Assembly: GCF_001425945.1 (NCBI RefSeq)
Contig: NZ_LMEB01000007.1
Coordinates: forward strand, 62,163-126,162
Reading direction: 5' to 3'
DNA length: 64,000 nucleotides
Source of the DNA: Brevundimonas sp. Root1279
GTDB taxonomy: Bacteria > Pseudomonadota > Alphaproteobacteria > Caulobacterales > Caulobacteraceae
The notes under the pieces were generated by a model, which worked only from the letters and a program-made list of their open reading frames with translations, searched no databases and was not told the DNA's origin. Shown here piece by piece: positions 19,199 to 27,729 of the stretch. How positions within the stretch are numbered: position 1 is the first letter of the stretch; each line of letters starts with the position of its first letter. Position numbers and translations under genes: made by a program.

Positions 19199-20140
19199 AT
19201 GGCCCCACTTGTCCGCATCGGCACGCGCCGCTCCAAACTGGCTCTGACCCAGTCGGGCATGATGCAGCGCGCCATCGGCCGGGCCCTGGGCGTCGCCGAG
19301 GCCGACATCCCTGAAGCCGTGCCCCTGGTCGAGATCGTCACCACCGGCGACCGGGTGCAGGACCGTCGCCTGATGGAGATCGGCGGCAAGGCGCTGTTCA
19401 CCAAGGAGATCGAGGAAGCCCTGCTGGAAGGCCGCGTCGACGTCGCCGTGCATTCGATGAAGGACGTCCCGGCCGAACAGCCGCACGGCCTGTGCATCGC
19501 CGCCGTCCCGCCGCGCGAGGACGCCCGCGACGCCTTCGTCAGCGAAGCCTTCGCCAACTTCGCCGACCTGCCCGCCGGAGCCCGGCTCGGCACCGCGTCG
19601 CTGCGGCGCCAGGCCCAGGCCCTGGCCCTGCGCCCGGACCTGCAGATCGAGATGCTGCGCGGCAATGTCGACACCCGGCTGCGCAAGCTGGCCGACGGGG
19701 AGTTCGACGCCATCCTGCTGGCCGTTTCTGGCCTGAACCGCCTCGGCTTCGACGGCGTGATCCGCGAGCGGCTGTCGCTCAACGACTTCCTGCCCGCCCC
19801 GGGCCAGGGCGCCCTGGCGCTGCAGACCCGGGCCGACGACCGCTTCGCCGCCTGGGTCGGCGCGCTCAATGATCCCGACACCGCCCTGTGCGTCGAGGCC
19901 GAGCGCGGGGCGATGACGGCGCTGGAGGGCTCGTGCCGCACCGCCATCGGGGCGCACGCCCTGATCGCCGAAGGCCGGCTGCGCCTGACCGCCGAGCAGC
20001 TGGACCCCAACGGCTCGGTGCGCTGGCGGCGGTCGGGCGAGATCGACGTCGGAGCGGGCGCCGACGAGGCCCGGGCCCTCGGCTTGCGCATCGGCGCCGA
20101 GGTCCACGCCGAGGTCGGCCAGACGGAGACGGTTGCGTGA
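19199..20140 (+). CDS. hemC: Porphobilinogen deaminase (hydroxymethylbilane synthase)
   Basis: 313 residues from the ATG at 19199; upstream in-frame codons overlap the tsaD start region and do not match the family. The family signatures are IGTRRSKLAL (7-16), VHSMKDVP (84-91) and LEGSCRTAIGA, whose C246 attaches the dipyrromethane cofactor. It polymerises four porphobilinogen molecules to hydroxymethylbilane in tetrapyrrole synthesis. The stop overlaps the hemD GTG start (GTGA), so hemC-hemD are translationally coupled. Confidence 0.95.
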   Translation: MAPLVRIGTRRSKLALTQSGMMQRAIGRALGVAEADIPEAVPLVEIVTTGDRVQDRRLMEIGGKALFTKEIEEALLEGRVDVAVHSMKDVPAEQPHGLCIAAVPPREDARDAFVSEAFANFADLPAGARLGTASLRRQAQALALRPDLQIEMLRGNVDTRLRKLADGEFDAILLAVSGLNRLGFDGVIRERLSLNDFLPAPGQGALALQTRADDRFAAWVGALNDPDTALCVEAERGAMTALEGSCRTAIGAHALIAEGRLRLTAEQLDPNGSVRWRRSGEIDVGAGADEARALGLRIGAEVHAEVGQTETVA

Positions 20141-20820
20141 GCCCGATCCGCCGGGTCTGGGTCACTCGAACCCAGCCGGGCGCCGCCCGCACGGCCCTGC
20201 GCCTTGCCGATATGGGCTTTGAACCCGTCGTCGCCCCCGTGCTGGCGGTGCGGCCAATCCCCCAGCCGCCGCCGGACCTGACCGGTTTCAAGACCCTGGC
20301 CTTCACCAGCCCGAACGGGGTGGCGGCCTTCACCGCCCTGACCGGCGACCGTGACCTGCCGGTGTTCACGGTCGGCGACGCCACGGCCGAGCGGGCGCGC
20401 CAGGCGGGATTCTCGGACGTGACCTCGGCCAACGGGGCCCTGTCGGATCTGGCCTGGCTGCTGGCGGGCTCGGCCACCGGGCCGGTGCTGGCCCCGGGCC
20501 CGCGCGAGCCCGCGGGCGACCTCGACGCCCTGCTCAGCGGCGCCGTCGAGATCATGCCCCTGCCCGTCTACGAGGCCGTGGAGACCGGCGCGGCCCCGCC
20601 GCAGGACTTCGACGCCGTGCTGCTGCACTCGCCGCGCGCCGCCTGGGCCGCCTCCGGCCTGCTGGGGCCGAACGGCGGTGAAGGCCGGGTCGCTGTGGCC
20701 ATCTCGCCCAACGCCGCCACCGCCCTGGGGGGCGCCGCCTTCGACCAGATCCGCATCGCCGGCGCCCCAACGGACGCCGCCGTGCTTCAGGCGCTTGGCA
20801 AGCCCGCCCCTCGCGTATAA
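20137..20820 (+). CDS. hemD: Uroporphyrinogen-III synthase
   Basis: 227 residues from a GTG overlapping the hemC stop. The sequence is divergent, as is usual for HemD, but shows the two-domain layout with 'VWVTRTQPGA' at the front, 'TLAFTSPNGVAAF' (about 50-62) and the mirrored 'AVLLHSPRAAWA' (about 165). It closes hydroxymethylbilane with inversion of ring D. The stop codon lies within the candidate -10 box of the tRNA-Thr promoter. Confidence 0.88.
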   Translation: MSPIRRVWVTRTQPGAARTALRLADMGFEPVVAPVLAVRPIPQPPPDLTGFKTLAFTSPNGVAAFTALTGDRDLPVFTVGDATAERARQAGFSDVTSANGALSDLAWLLAGSATGPVLAPGPREPAGDLDALLSGAVEIMPLPVYEAVETGAAPPQDFDAVLLHSPRAAWAASGLLGPNGGEGRVAVAISPNAATALGGAAFDQIRIAGAPTDAAVLQALGKPAPRV

Positions 20821-20821
20821 A
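20795..20821 (+). promoter_or_regulatory. Candidate promoter for tRNA-Thr
   Basis: TTGGCA (20795-20800) and TATAAA (20816-20821) are spaced by 15 bp, a little short of the ideal 17, and would start transcription about 30 bp before the tRNA. It overlaps the 3' end of hemD. Confidence 0.5.
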
Positions 20822-20859
20822 GAGCCCTCCTCGCGCGGGCCCTGAGCCCGGCGCCAGAG

Positions 20860-20935
20860 GCCGCTTTAGCTCAGCTGGTAGAGCATCGCATTCGTAATGC
20901 GGGGGTCAGGTGTTCGAGTCACCTAAGCGGCACCA
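20860..20935 (+). tRNA. tRNA-Thr (anticodon CGT)
   Basis: Full cloverleaf: acceptor GCCGCTT with AAGCGGC, D-arm GCTC/GAGC, anticodon stem TCGCA/TGCGG with loop TTCGTAA (anticodon CGT at 20893-20895), and T-arm AGGTG/CACCT around TTCGAGT. The 3' CCA is encoded (20933-20935). It decodes ACG. The 3' half, from the anticodon stem onward, is part of the 50-bp repeat that bounds the genomic island, so the functional 3' end is now supplied at the island junction. Confidence 0.97.
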
Positions 20936-20937
20936 CT
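20888..20937 (+). repeat. attL: 50-bp direct repeat within tRNA-Thr
   Basis: Identical over 50 bp to 33321-33370. It begins in the anticodon stem of tRNA-Thr and runs 2 bp past the encoded CCA. Bases on both sides differ, which defines the repeat limits. Confidence 0.96.
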
Positions 20938-21000
20938 TTTCTCTTTGTTTTCAGTAGGTTGTGTCCAGTCGGGGTTGGGCGCGGGATAGCGCCCGACCCC

Positions 21001-21020
21001 GTGGAAGCAATGTGGAAGCA
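21001..21020 (+). promoter_or_regulatory. Left tandem TGGAAGCA pair, probable integrase arm sites
   Basis: Two TGGAAGCA octamers start 10 bp apart (21002 and 21012), one helical turn, 63 bp inside attL. The same 20-bp arrangement, one base different, recurs in the same orientation at 33187-33206 inside the right end. Tandem sites near both ends are typical arm-type integrase or excisionase binding sites. Confidence 0.65.
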
Positions 21021-21050
21021 TAGAGGCCCGAAGGCCGTTATCCACAGGTA

Positions 21051-21287
21051 TCAGGCTGCGGCTGCCTGAGCGGTGTTCATGAACGAGTTTCGGTCCATGA
21101 AGTCCAACAGGTCGCTAAGCCGATACCGGACCAGTCGCCCTAGCTTCACGAAGCGGGGCCCACGGTTCGACAGCCGCCAGTCCTCAAGCGTCCGATGCGA
21201 GACTCCGAGTTTGCGGGCGGCTTCCTTGTTGGTCAGCACGATGCGAGCGTCCGCGCTGTCGCGGCTGCTCGAGGCAACGTAGGTCAT
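21051..21287 (-). CDS. AlpA/excisionase-family HTH protein (MerR-like HTH_17)
   Basis: 78 residues from the ATG at 21287, which has GAGAGA upstream; a GTG nine codons earlier is possible but has no ribosome site. 'LTNKEAARKLGVSHRTLEDW' (from about residue 19, exactly 20 residues) and 'GPRFVKLGRLVRYRLSDLLDFM' (quoted as FVKLGRLVRYRLSDL) are the standard DNA-reading core of excisionase-type HTH_17 proteins. It sits 30 bp inside the left arm sites, the position expected for a recombination directionality factor. It may also activate integrase expression, as AlpA-like proteins can. Confidence 0.88.
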   Translation of the reverse strand: MTYVASSSRDSADARIVLTNKEAARKLGVSHRTLEDWRLSNRGPRFVKLGRLVRYRLSDLLDFMDRNSFMNTAQAAAA

Positions 21288-21570
21288 GTGTAGGTCTCTC
21301 GGGACGGAACTCACGTCCCCGGCGCGCCGATGGCGGGCCTAGCGGCGAACCGCTGATTTGTTGGTCGGCCTAAGCCGACGCAGGCCGTATCTCGCCGATT
21401 TAGGGCGGGATTTCGACGGTGCAACAACCTTCCGCAATTTGCGGCGGACACTTGGGCGAAGTTCGCATTGGGGTGAAAGGACCTCCCGCGTTCAGAGGCC
21501 GAACTAGGACGCTCCGGTCGTTGTGAGAGTGACGGCTCGCCTATAGGGTGAACAGCAGGGGGAGCACTGA

Positions 21571-22581
21571 ATGGCTGAACAGACCATCTGGGGGATTCAC
21601 GCGGGTAAGACCGGGGACGCGGAGTCGCTGTTCACCCATCAGAACTGCGTTGCCGTCGGTTGGCCTGCTATGGGCGATCTTTCAGGGCTCAAACTCACTC
21701 GCGAAGCCTTCAAGGCCCGATACTCCGAAATCTTCCCCACCAAGAGCGCCGGGCATGTTCCGGTCGCGGCGGGCCAGCTGTTTCGCTTCGTCCAAGAGAT
21801 TAAGCCGGGGGACTTGGTCGTGTTTCCTGCCAAGCTCGACCGGACCGTGAGAATCGGACGCGTGACGGGCGGGTATATTCATCGCCCCGATGCTTCGAAG
21901 GCTTATCCGAACCAGCGATCTGTGGAGTGGCTGAAGTCTTTTCCCCGGACCAAGTTCAGCCAAGGCGCGCTTTATGAGATCGGGTCCGCCCTCTCGCTAT
22001 TTCAGGTCAAGAACTTCGCAGACGAGTTTCGTGCCGCGCTGACTGGCGAGGCCTTCGTCGCTCCGGTGAGCGAGGACGAAGCGGTCGCAGCAGTAGTGAT
22101 GGAGAGCGAGCAGAGCACGGAGGATTTCGTGCTGAAGCGTCTCGCCCACGAGTTCAAAGGGCATGCGCTCGAACACTTTGTCGCGCACCTCCTCGAAGCA
22201 ATGGGGTTCCGCGCTCGGGTTACCAAGAAGTCGGGCGACGGCGGCGTGGACATCATCGCCCACAAGGACGCGCTCGGTCTGGAGCCACCCATCATCAAGG
22301 TGCAGGTGAAGAGCACGGAGGGCTCCATCGGAGAACCCGAGGTCAAGCAGCTCAAGGGCAATCTGTCGGGCGGTGAAAAGGGATTGCTGGTGACGCTGGG
22401 CACCATCAGCCCGAAGGCTGAGTTGTTCGCCCGCACGGTTCCGGACATTCGTCTGATCGACGGCGAGAACCTCGTGAAGCTCATTCTGGAGCACTACGAA
22501 CAGTTCGATAGCCGCTACCGCGCAGCGGTTCCGTTGAAGCGCGTATATCTCCCCGCCCCGCCCGAGGGTGAGGGCGCCTGA
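21571..22581 (+). CDS. Mrr-like restriction endonuclease with EVE/PUA-like N-terminal domain
   Basis: 336 residues. The N-terminal ~130 residues ('IWGIHAGKTGDAESLF', 'VAVGWPAMGDLS', 'IKPGDLVVFPAKLDRTVRIG') look like the EVE-like PUA-fold domain of modification-dependent nucleases. The C-terminal half is Mrr-type PD-(D/E)xK: GDGGVDII with D227, then Q245-x-K247 in KVQVKST. This combination suggests a type IV-like enzyme cutting modified DNA. GGGGGAGCACTGA precedes the ATG. It leads the rightward defence block, 48 bp ahead of hsdR. Confidence 0.88.
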   Translation: MAEQTIWGIHAGKTGDAESLFTHQNCVAVGWPAMGDLSGLKLTREAFKARYSEIFPTKSAGHVPVAAGQLFRFVQEIKPGDLVVFPAKLDRTVRIGRVTGGYIHRPDASKAYPNQRSVEWLKSFPRTKFSQGALYEIGSALSLFQVKNFADEFRAALTGEAFVAPVSEDEAVAAVVMESEQSTEDFVLKRLAHEFKGHALEHFVAHLLEAMGFRARVTKKSGDGGVDIIAHKDALGLEPPIIKVQVKSTEGSIGEPEVKQLKGNLSGGEKGLLVTLGTISPKAELFARTVPDIRLIDGENLVKLILEHYEQFDSRYRAAVPLKRVYLPAPPEGEGA

Positions 22582-22629
22582 CCCCATGATCGGCACCAGA
22601 ACTCTCGCGGATTTGGACGGAGGCCAGCC

Positions 22630-25158
22630 TTGAAGGCGAAGGAGGCGTCCGCTCGCATCAAGATCAATCGGCTCTTGGAGGCGTCCGGTTGGCGCTTCTT
22701 TGACGATGATAGCGGCCCGGCCAACATCGTCCTGGAGCCGAACACCAAGATCACCGAAAAGCAGATCGATGGGCTCGGGGAGGACTTCGAGACCGTCAAG
22801 AACGGCTACATCGACTTCCTTTTGCTTGATCGCGGTGGTCGGCCCCTAATCGTTCTGGAGGCCAAGTCCGAGGACAAGAACCCTCTGTCCGCCAAGGAGC
22901 AGGCTCGCCGGTACGCACGCGAGCAGGATGCTCGGTTCGTCATCCTCTCCAACGGCAACGTCCACTACCTCTGGGATTTGAAGCAGGGCAATCCGAGCCT
23001 CATCACCAAATTCCCCAGTCCCGACGACATCAAGGACCACGAGGCCTTTCAGCCTGATGCTGACAGGCTCGCGAATGAGGTCGTCGATAAGGACTACATC
23101 GCCCTCACGCAGATGCCGGCTTATGCCAGCGAGGCGGGCTGGAAGAACGAGGAAGAGCGGCCCTCATTCCTCGACAAAAACAAGCTCCGGTTCCTGCGGG
23201 AGTATCAGAAGCGCGCCGTCCAATCCGTCCAGCGAGCGGCGAAGAAGGGCGCGGCTCGCTTCCTCTTCGAAATGGCGACCGGCACCGGAAAGACGCTGAC
23301 ATCGGCTGCGCTCATCAAGCTGTTCCTGAAGACGGGCAACGCCAGGCGGGTCCTGTTCCTCGTAGACCGGATCGAGTTGGAGATTCAGGCTGACAAGGCG
23401 TTCAAGGCGCTTCTGAAGAACGACTTCACCAGCGTCATCTACAAGGCGCAGAAGGATGATTGGCGGAAGGCAGACATCGTCGTCACCACCGTCCAGTCGC
23501 TCCTGTTCAACGACAAGTTCCGCCGCGCCTTCGCCCCGACTGACTTCGATCTGGTCATTTCGGACGAAGCGCACCGTTCCATCGGCGGCAATGCGCGCGC
23601 CGTGTTCGAGTATTTCGTTGGCTACAAGCTGGGCCTGACCGCGACCCCCAAGGACTATCTCAAACTGTCCAAGGGCGCGGCGCGGGACCCCCGCGAGACT
23701 GAGCGCCGGATGATGCTCGATACCTACCGCATCTTCGGCTGTGAGAGTGGGGAGCCCACGTTCCGCTACTCCTTGCTCGACGGGGTCCGCGACGGGTTCC
23801 TCATCAATCCCTACGTCGTTGATGCCCGCACGGAGATCACGACCCAGCTTCTTTCCAACGAGGGGTTCGTCGTCGAGACCACCGACGAGAACGGCGTCGA
23901 GGTGAAGGAGGCGTTCGGTGGTCGGGACTTCGAGAAGAGGTTCTTCGCAGAAGCTACCAACGAGGTCTTCTGCCAGACCTTCCTGAAGCACGGCCTGCGC
24001 GACCCGGTCACCGGGGAGTTCGGCAAGGCGATCGTCTTCGCGGTCAGCCAGAACCATGCGGCGAAGCTGACCCAGATTCTGAATGTCATGGCCGCTGTGA
24101 TGTGGCCCGGCAAATATCAGTCGGACTTCGCTTCCCAGGTCACCAGCGAGGTCATGAACGCGCAGAACATGACCGTGCAGTTCGCCAACAACAATCTCGG
24201 CGGGCGCAGCCCGTTTGACGAGAGCTATGTCACGAGCAAGACGCGGGTCTGCGTAACCGTGGGGATGATGACCACGGGCTACGACTGCCCGGACATCCTC
24301 AATCTCGCGCTCATGCGCCCGATCTTCAGCCCTTCTGAGTTTGTGCAGATGAAGGGGCGTGGCACGCGCAAGCATCGGTTCGCCGACGAGATGCGCGATC
24401 CAGCTCGCAAGGCCGAGTTGGCCGATGTCGAAAAGACCCAGTTCCGGCTGTTCGACTTCTTCGCGAACTGTGAGTTCTTCGAGGAACGCTTCAACTACGA
24501 TGGGGAGCTGAAGCTTCCCAAGCCGTCGGCCCAGCCGCTCCTGAGTCATGTCGAGTCTCCGGGGCGGACGTTCGATGGCTTCGAGACGCCGCAGCCCGAT
24601 GCCATCGCTCTCCAGACCGAGCAGCAGATCGGTGCGGAGGGAATGCGGGTCGACCGCGAGTTCTTCCAGAAGTTCGAAAGCGCGATCCGGGAGGACGCCG
24701 CTCTGGCTGAAATGGTCGAGCAGCAGAACTGGGAGGCGGCGGTGCGCCATATCGTGGAGGACGTGTTCGACAAGCCGAACGAGTTCTTCAGCCTCGAAAA
24801 GCTGCGCCGGGCCGCAGGACTGGACCGCCGCCTGAGCGTGCGCGAGCTGATCGAGAAGGCCTTCGGCCATATTCCCAAGCTCAGGACCCGGGCGGAACTG
24901 ATAGACGACGAGTTTCAGAAGTTCCTGCTGGACCAGAAGCCGGAGCAGGCCGACCGCATTGCCCAGATGCGCTACTACTTTGCGGCCTATCTGACCGACG
25001 CCAACGTGCGCCGCATAATCGACGAAGGCAGTGTCGCCGATCTGAACGTCAACCCGGTCTTCAGCATGGCCGACCTGAAGGCCGTGCCCAAGGAATGGGT
25101 CCGGGGCATCCCCGAATATGTGAAGGACTACGTGTCCTTGAACCCCTTCCTCCCCTAG
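22630..25158 (+). CDS. hsdR: Type I restriction enzyme R subunit (EcoEI-like)
   Basis: 842 residues from a TTG start with GGACGGAGG upstream. Nuclease domain: D62 and E77-x-K79 (IDFLLL, IVLEAK). The SF2 motor has Walker A ATGTGKT (about 215), DEAH box SDEAHRS (about 312), 'GMMTTGYDCPD' and 'MKGRGTRKH'. The last ~180 residues match the EcoEI-type C-terminal domain that binds the methylase core. It translocates and cleaves DNA lacking host methylation. It lies 9 bp upstream of the fused modification/specificity gene. Confidence 0.94.
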   Translation: MKAKEASARIKINRLLEASGWRFFDDDSGPANIVLEPNTKITEKQIDGLGEDFETVKNGYIDFLLLDRGGRPLIVLEAKSEDKNPLSAKEQARRYAREQDARFVILSNGNVHYLWDLKQGNPSLITKFPSPDDIKDHEAFQPDADRLANEVVDKDYIALTQMPAYASEAGWKNEEERPSFLDKNKLRFLREYQKRAVQSVQRAAKKGAARFLFEMATGTGKTLTSAALIKLFLKTGNARRVLFLVDRIELEIQADKAFKALLKNDFTSVIYKAQKDDWRKADIVVTTVQSLLFNDKFRRAFAPTDFDLVISDEAHRSIGGNARAVFEYFVGYKLGLTATPKDYLKLSKGAARDPRETERRMMLDTYRIFGCESGEPTFRYSLLDGVRDGFLINPYVVDARTEITTQLLSNEGFVVETTDENGVEVKEAFGGRDFEKRFFAEATNEVFCQTFLKHGLRDPVTGEFGKAIVFAVSQNHAAKLTQILNVMAAVMWPGKYQSDFASQVTSEVMNAQNMTVQFANNNLGGRSPFDESYVTSKTRVCVTVGMMTTGYDCPDILNLALMRPIFSPSEFVQMKGRGTRKHRFADEMRDPARKAELADVEKTQFRLFDFFANCEFFEERFNYDGELKLPKPSAQPLLSHVESPGRTFDGFETPQPDAIALQTEQQIGAEGMRVDREFFQKFESAIREDAALAEMVEQQNWEAAVRHIVEDVFDKPNEFFSLEKLRRAAGLDRRLSVRELIEKAFGHIPKLRTRAELIDDEFQKFLLDQKPEQADRIAQMRYYFAAYLTDANVRRIIDEGSVADLNVNPVFSMADLKAVPKEWVRGIPEYVKDYVSLNPFLP

Positions 25159-25167
25159 AAGCGCACG

Positions 25168-27729
25168 ATGCTCGATTCAGATACCAAGCGCCGCATCAAC
25201 ACCTGCCGAGACATCCTTGTCGGCAAGGTCCCCGACCCCAAGAGCCAGGTCGAACAGATCACCATCGCCCTGATCTACAAGTTCATGGACGACATGGATC
25301 TGGAGGCGGAAGAGCTAGGCTTCGACCGGAAATTCTTCACCGGCGAGTTCGAACGCTATCGCTGGTCAAAGCTCGTCGCGCCCGGTGTCGGCGGGCAGGA
25401 AATGTTGAACATGTATGCCGAGGCTCTGACCAAGATGGTCGAGAACCCGGACTTGCCGGAGCTGTTCCGCAGCATCTTCCGCAACGCCTATCTGCCCTAT
25501 CGCGACCCGGAAACTCTCCGGAGCTTCCTCCGCGAGATCAACGGCTTCACCTATGACCACAGCGAACGGCTGGGTGATGCCTTCGAATATCTGCTGTCCG
25601 TGCTCGGCAGCCAGGGCGACGCCGGCCAGTTCCGGACACCGCGCCACATCATCGATTTCATGGTTGAGATCATCGATCCGCATAAGAACGAGGTGATCCT
25701 CGACCCTGCGTGCGGCACGGCGGGCTTCCTAATTTCGGCCTACAAACACATCCTGAAGCAGAACACGACCGGGGTCGTGAATGGCAACGGCACCGATCTC
25801 GGAGTTGACGCGGCAGAGCAGGCCTTGGAAAGCCCCAAGCGTTACAAGGGCGACCTGCTCTCCCCCGAAGAACGAGGACGTCTCGCCCGAAACATCAAAG
25901 GCTATGACATCTCTCCCGACATGGTCCGCCTAAGTCGCGTCAACATGTTCCTCCACGATTTCAAGGAGCCTTTAGTCGAGGAATACGACACCCTGACGAG
26001 CGATGATAAGTGGGGCGAAACGGCTGATGTCATTCTCGCTAATCCCCCCTTCATGTCGCCAAAGGGTGGGATCATCCCCCACAATCGCTTTCAGGTGCCG
26101 TCGAAGCGCAGTGAAGTCCTTTTCGTGGACTACATAGCTGAGCACCTGACGCCGAACGGGCGCGCCGCCGTTGTTGTGCCGGAAGGGATCATCTTCCAAA
26201 GCCAGAGCGCCTATGTCGCGCTTCGGAAAAGGCTGGTGGAAAACCACCTCGCCGCCGTCATCTCGCTACCCGCCGGCGTGTTCAACCCATACTCGGGTGT
26301 AAAGACGTCCATCCTCATCTTTGATCGGGCAGTCGCCAAGGCCTGTAAACATATCGCCTTCTTCAAGGTGGAGAATGACGGCTTCGCACTAGGCACTCAG
26401 AGAAAGGCGGTGAAGGGATCACAACTGGCCCAGGTGAAGGCCGCGCTTGCAGAATGGCTGCATGCCGCGCGCGCGGGTGGCGGCACCGATCTGGATGTCG
26501 GCTTGGGATTCTCGGTCTCACGGAAGGCAATCACTGACGGTGGAGACTACAATCTAAGCGCCGAAAGACACCGGCCAACTGAAGAAGCGAAGTCACGTTG
26601 GCCGATCGTCAAAATCGGCGAAGTCTGCGAAATTTCTCGAGGCGCATCTCCTCGACCGATCCATGACTTTATCACTGATGCGTCAGACGGCGTGAACTGG
26701 GTGAAGATCGGTGACGCCCCCTTGGGAGCAAAGTTCATTACTGCAACCAAAGAAAAGGTTACGCCCGCTGGCGCTGCCAAGTCGCGCTACGTTCAGCCTG
26801 GGGACTTTATTCTTTCGAACTCCATGAGCTTCGGACGCCCATACATAATGGCTACCGACGGCTGCATTCACGATGGATGGTTGTTGCTGCGGCTCAAAGA
26901 TCGTTCATTACTAGATCAGGATTACTTGTACCATGTTCTCGGCTCTTCCGTTGTCTACGAGCAGTTCGTTAGGCAAGCGACAGGTGGCGTGGTCAACAAC
27001 CTGAACAGCGGGATTGTCGCTGCTGTAGAAATTCCCCTTCCGCCGCTTGAGATGCAGCAGGAAATTGTGGCGGAGATTGATTGTTACCAGCGGGTAATCG
27101 ACGGCGCTCGCGCCGTTATCGACAGTTACCGACCCCTCATACCGGCTAATCCTGAGTGGCCGGAGGTGCCAATTGGAGAGGTCTGCGCAATGGGCGGAAA
27201 GATAACCACCGACATAGATCTTTCGAAGCCTTATTTCGGTGCGGACAGCTTAGAGGCAAACACCGGGCGGCTCCTCAAGGTCGAGAGCGCTGAGGAACAG
27301 CGAGTGAACGGTCCAGTTTACCAGTTCAACGGCAAGCGGCTGCTCTATAGTAAAATCCGCCCCTATCTGAACAAGCTGACCGTTATCGATATTGACGCCT
27401 ACTGCAGTTCGGACATGTACCCGCTCGCAATCAATGAGGCAGTCGCCGACATCACGTTCATTGAAAAGACGCTCTTGTCGGAGCGGTTTCAAAGCTCAAT
27501 CCGTGGCTTCTACGAACGAGCCAGTATCCCAAAAATCAACCGTGACCAACTGTTCAGCACGAAGATCGCGCTTCCACCTCTTGAGGTCCAACGGGCTATC
27601 GTGGCCGAAATCGAGGCCGAGCAAGCCTTGGTAACTGGCAACCGCGATTTGATCGCCCGTTTCGAGAGAAAGGTCGACGCCGCCATTGCCCGGGTCTGGG
27701 GTGAAGCGAGCGAGCAGGAGGCGGCATGA
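25168..27729 (+). CDS. Type I modification methylase fused to specificity subunit (HsdM-HsdS)
   Basis: 853 residues. Residues 1 to about 440 are an N6-adenine methylase: an HsdM N-terminal helical domain, SAM motif DPACGTAGFL (about 179-188) and catalytic NPPF (about 292). From about 470 to the end the protein is a specificity subunit with two target-recognition domains, each opening with an IGEVC motif and closing with PLPPLEMQQEIVAEID or ALPPLEVQRAIVAEIE coiled-coil spacers. HsdM and HsdS are usually separate. Codon use in the recognition half is AT-richer, as expected for exchanged specificity modules. An ATGA overlap joins it to the next gene. Confidence 0.93.
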   Translation: MLDSDTKRRINTCRDILVGKVPDPKSQVEQITIALIYKFMDDMDLEAEELGFDRKFFTGEFERYRWSKLVAPGVGGQEMLNMYAEALTKMVENPDLPELFRSIFRNAYLPYRDPETLRSFLREINGFTYDHSERLGDAFEYLLSVLGSQGDAGQFRTPRHIIDFMVEIIDPHKNEVILDPACGTAGFLISAYKHILKQNTTGVVNGNGTDLGVDAAEQALESPKRYKGDLLSPEERGRLARNIKGYDISPDMVRLSRVNMFLHDFKEPLVEEYDTLTSDDKWGETADVILANPPFMSPKGGIIPHNRFQVPSKRSEVLFVDYIAEHLTPNGRAAVVVPEGIIFQSQSAYVALRKRLVENHLAAVISLPAGVFNPYSGVKTSILIFDRAVAKACKHIAFFKVENDGFALGTQRKAVKGSQLAQVKAALAEWLHAARAGGGTDLDVGLGFSVSRKAITDGGDYNLSAERHRPTEEAKSRWPIVKIGEVCEISRGASPRPIHDFITDASDGVNWVKIGDAPLGAKFITATKEKVTPAGAAKSRYVQPGDFILSNSMSFGRPYIMATDGCIHDGWLLLRLKDRSLLDQDYLYHVLGSSVVYEQFVRQATGGVVNNLNSGIVAAVEIPLPPLEMQQEIVAEIDCYQRVIDGARAVIDSYRPLIPANPEWPEVPIGEVCAMGGKITTDIDLSKPYFGADSLEANTGRLLKVESAEEQRVNGPVYQFNGKRLLYSKIRPYLNKLTVIDIDAYCSSDMYPLAINEAVADITFIEKTLLSERFQSSIRGFYERASIPKINRDQLFSTKIALPPLEVQRAIVAEIEAEQALVTGNRDLIARFERKVDAAIARVWGEASEQEAA

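Noticed and set aside
25168..27729. Frameshift or pseudogene in the modification gene
   Set aside because: The frame is continuous with intact methylase and two complete recognition domains, so a true fusion is the simpler reading.
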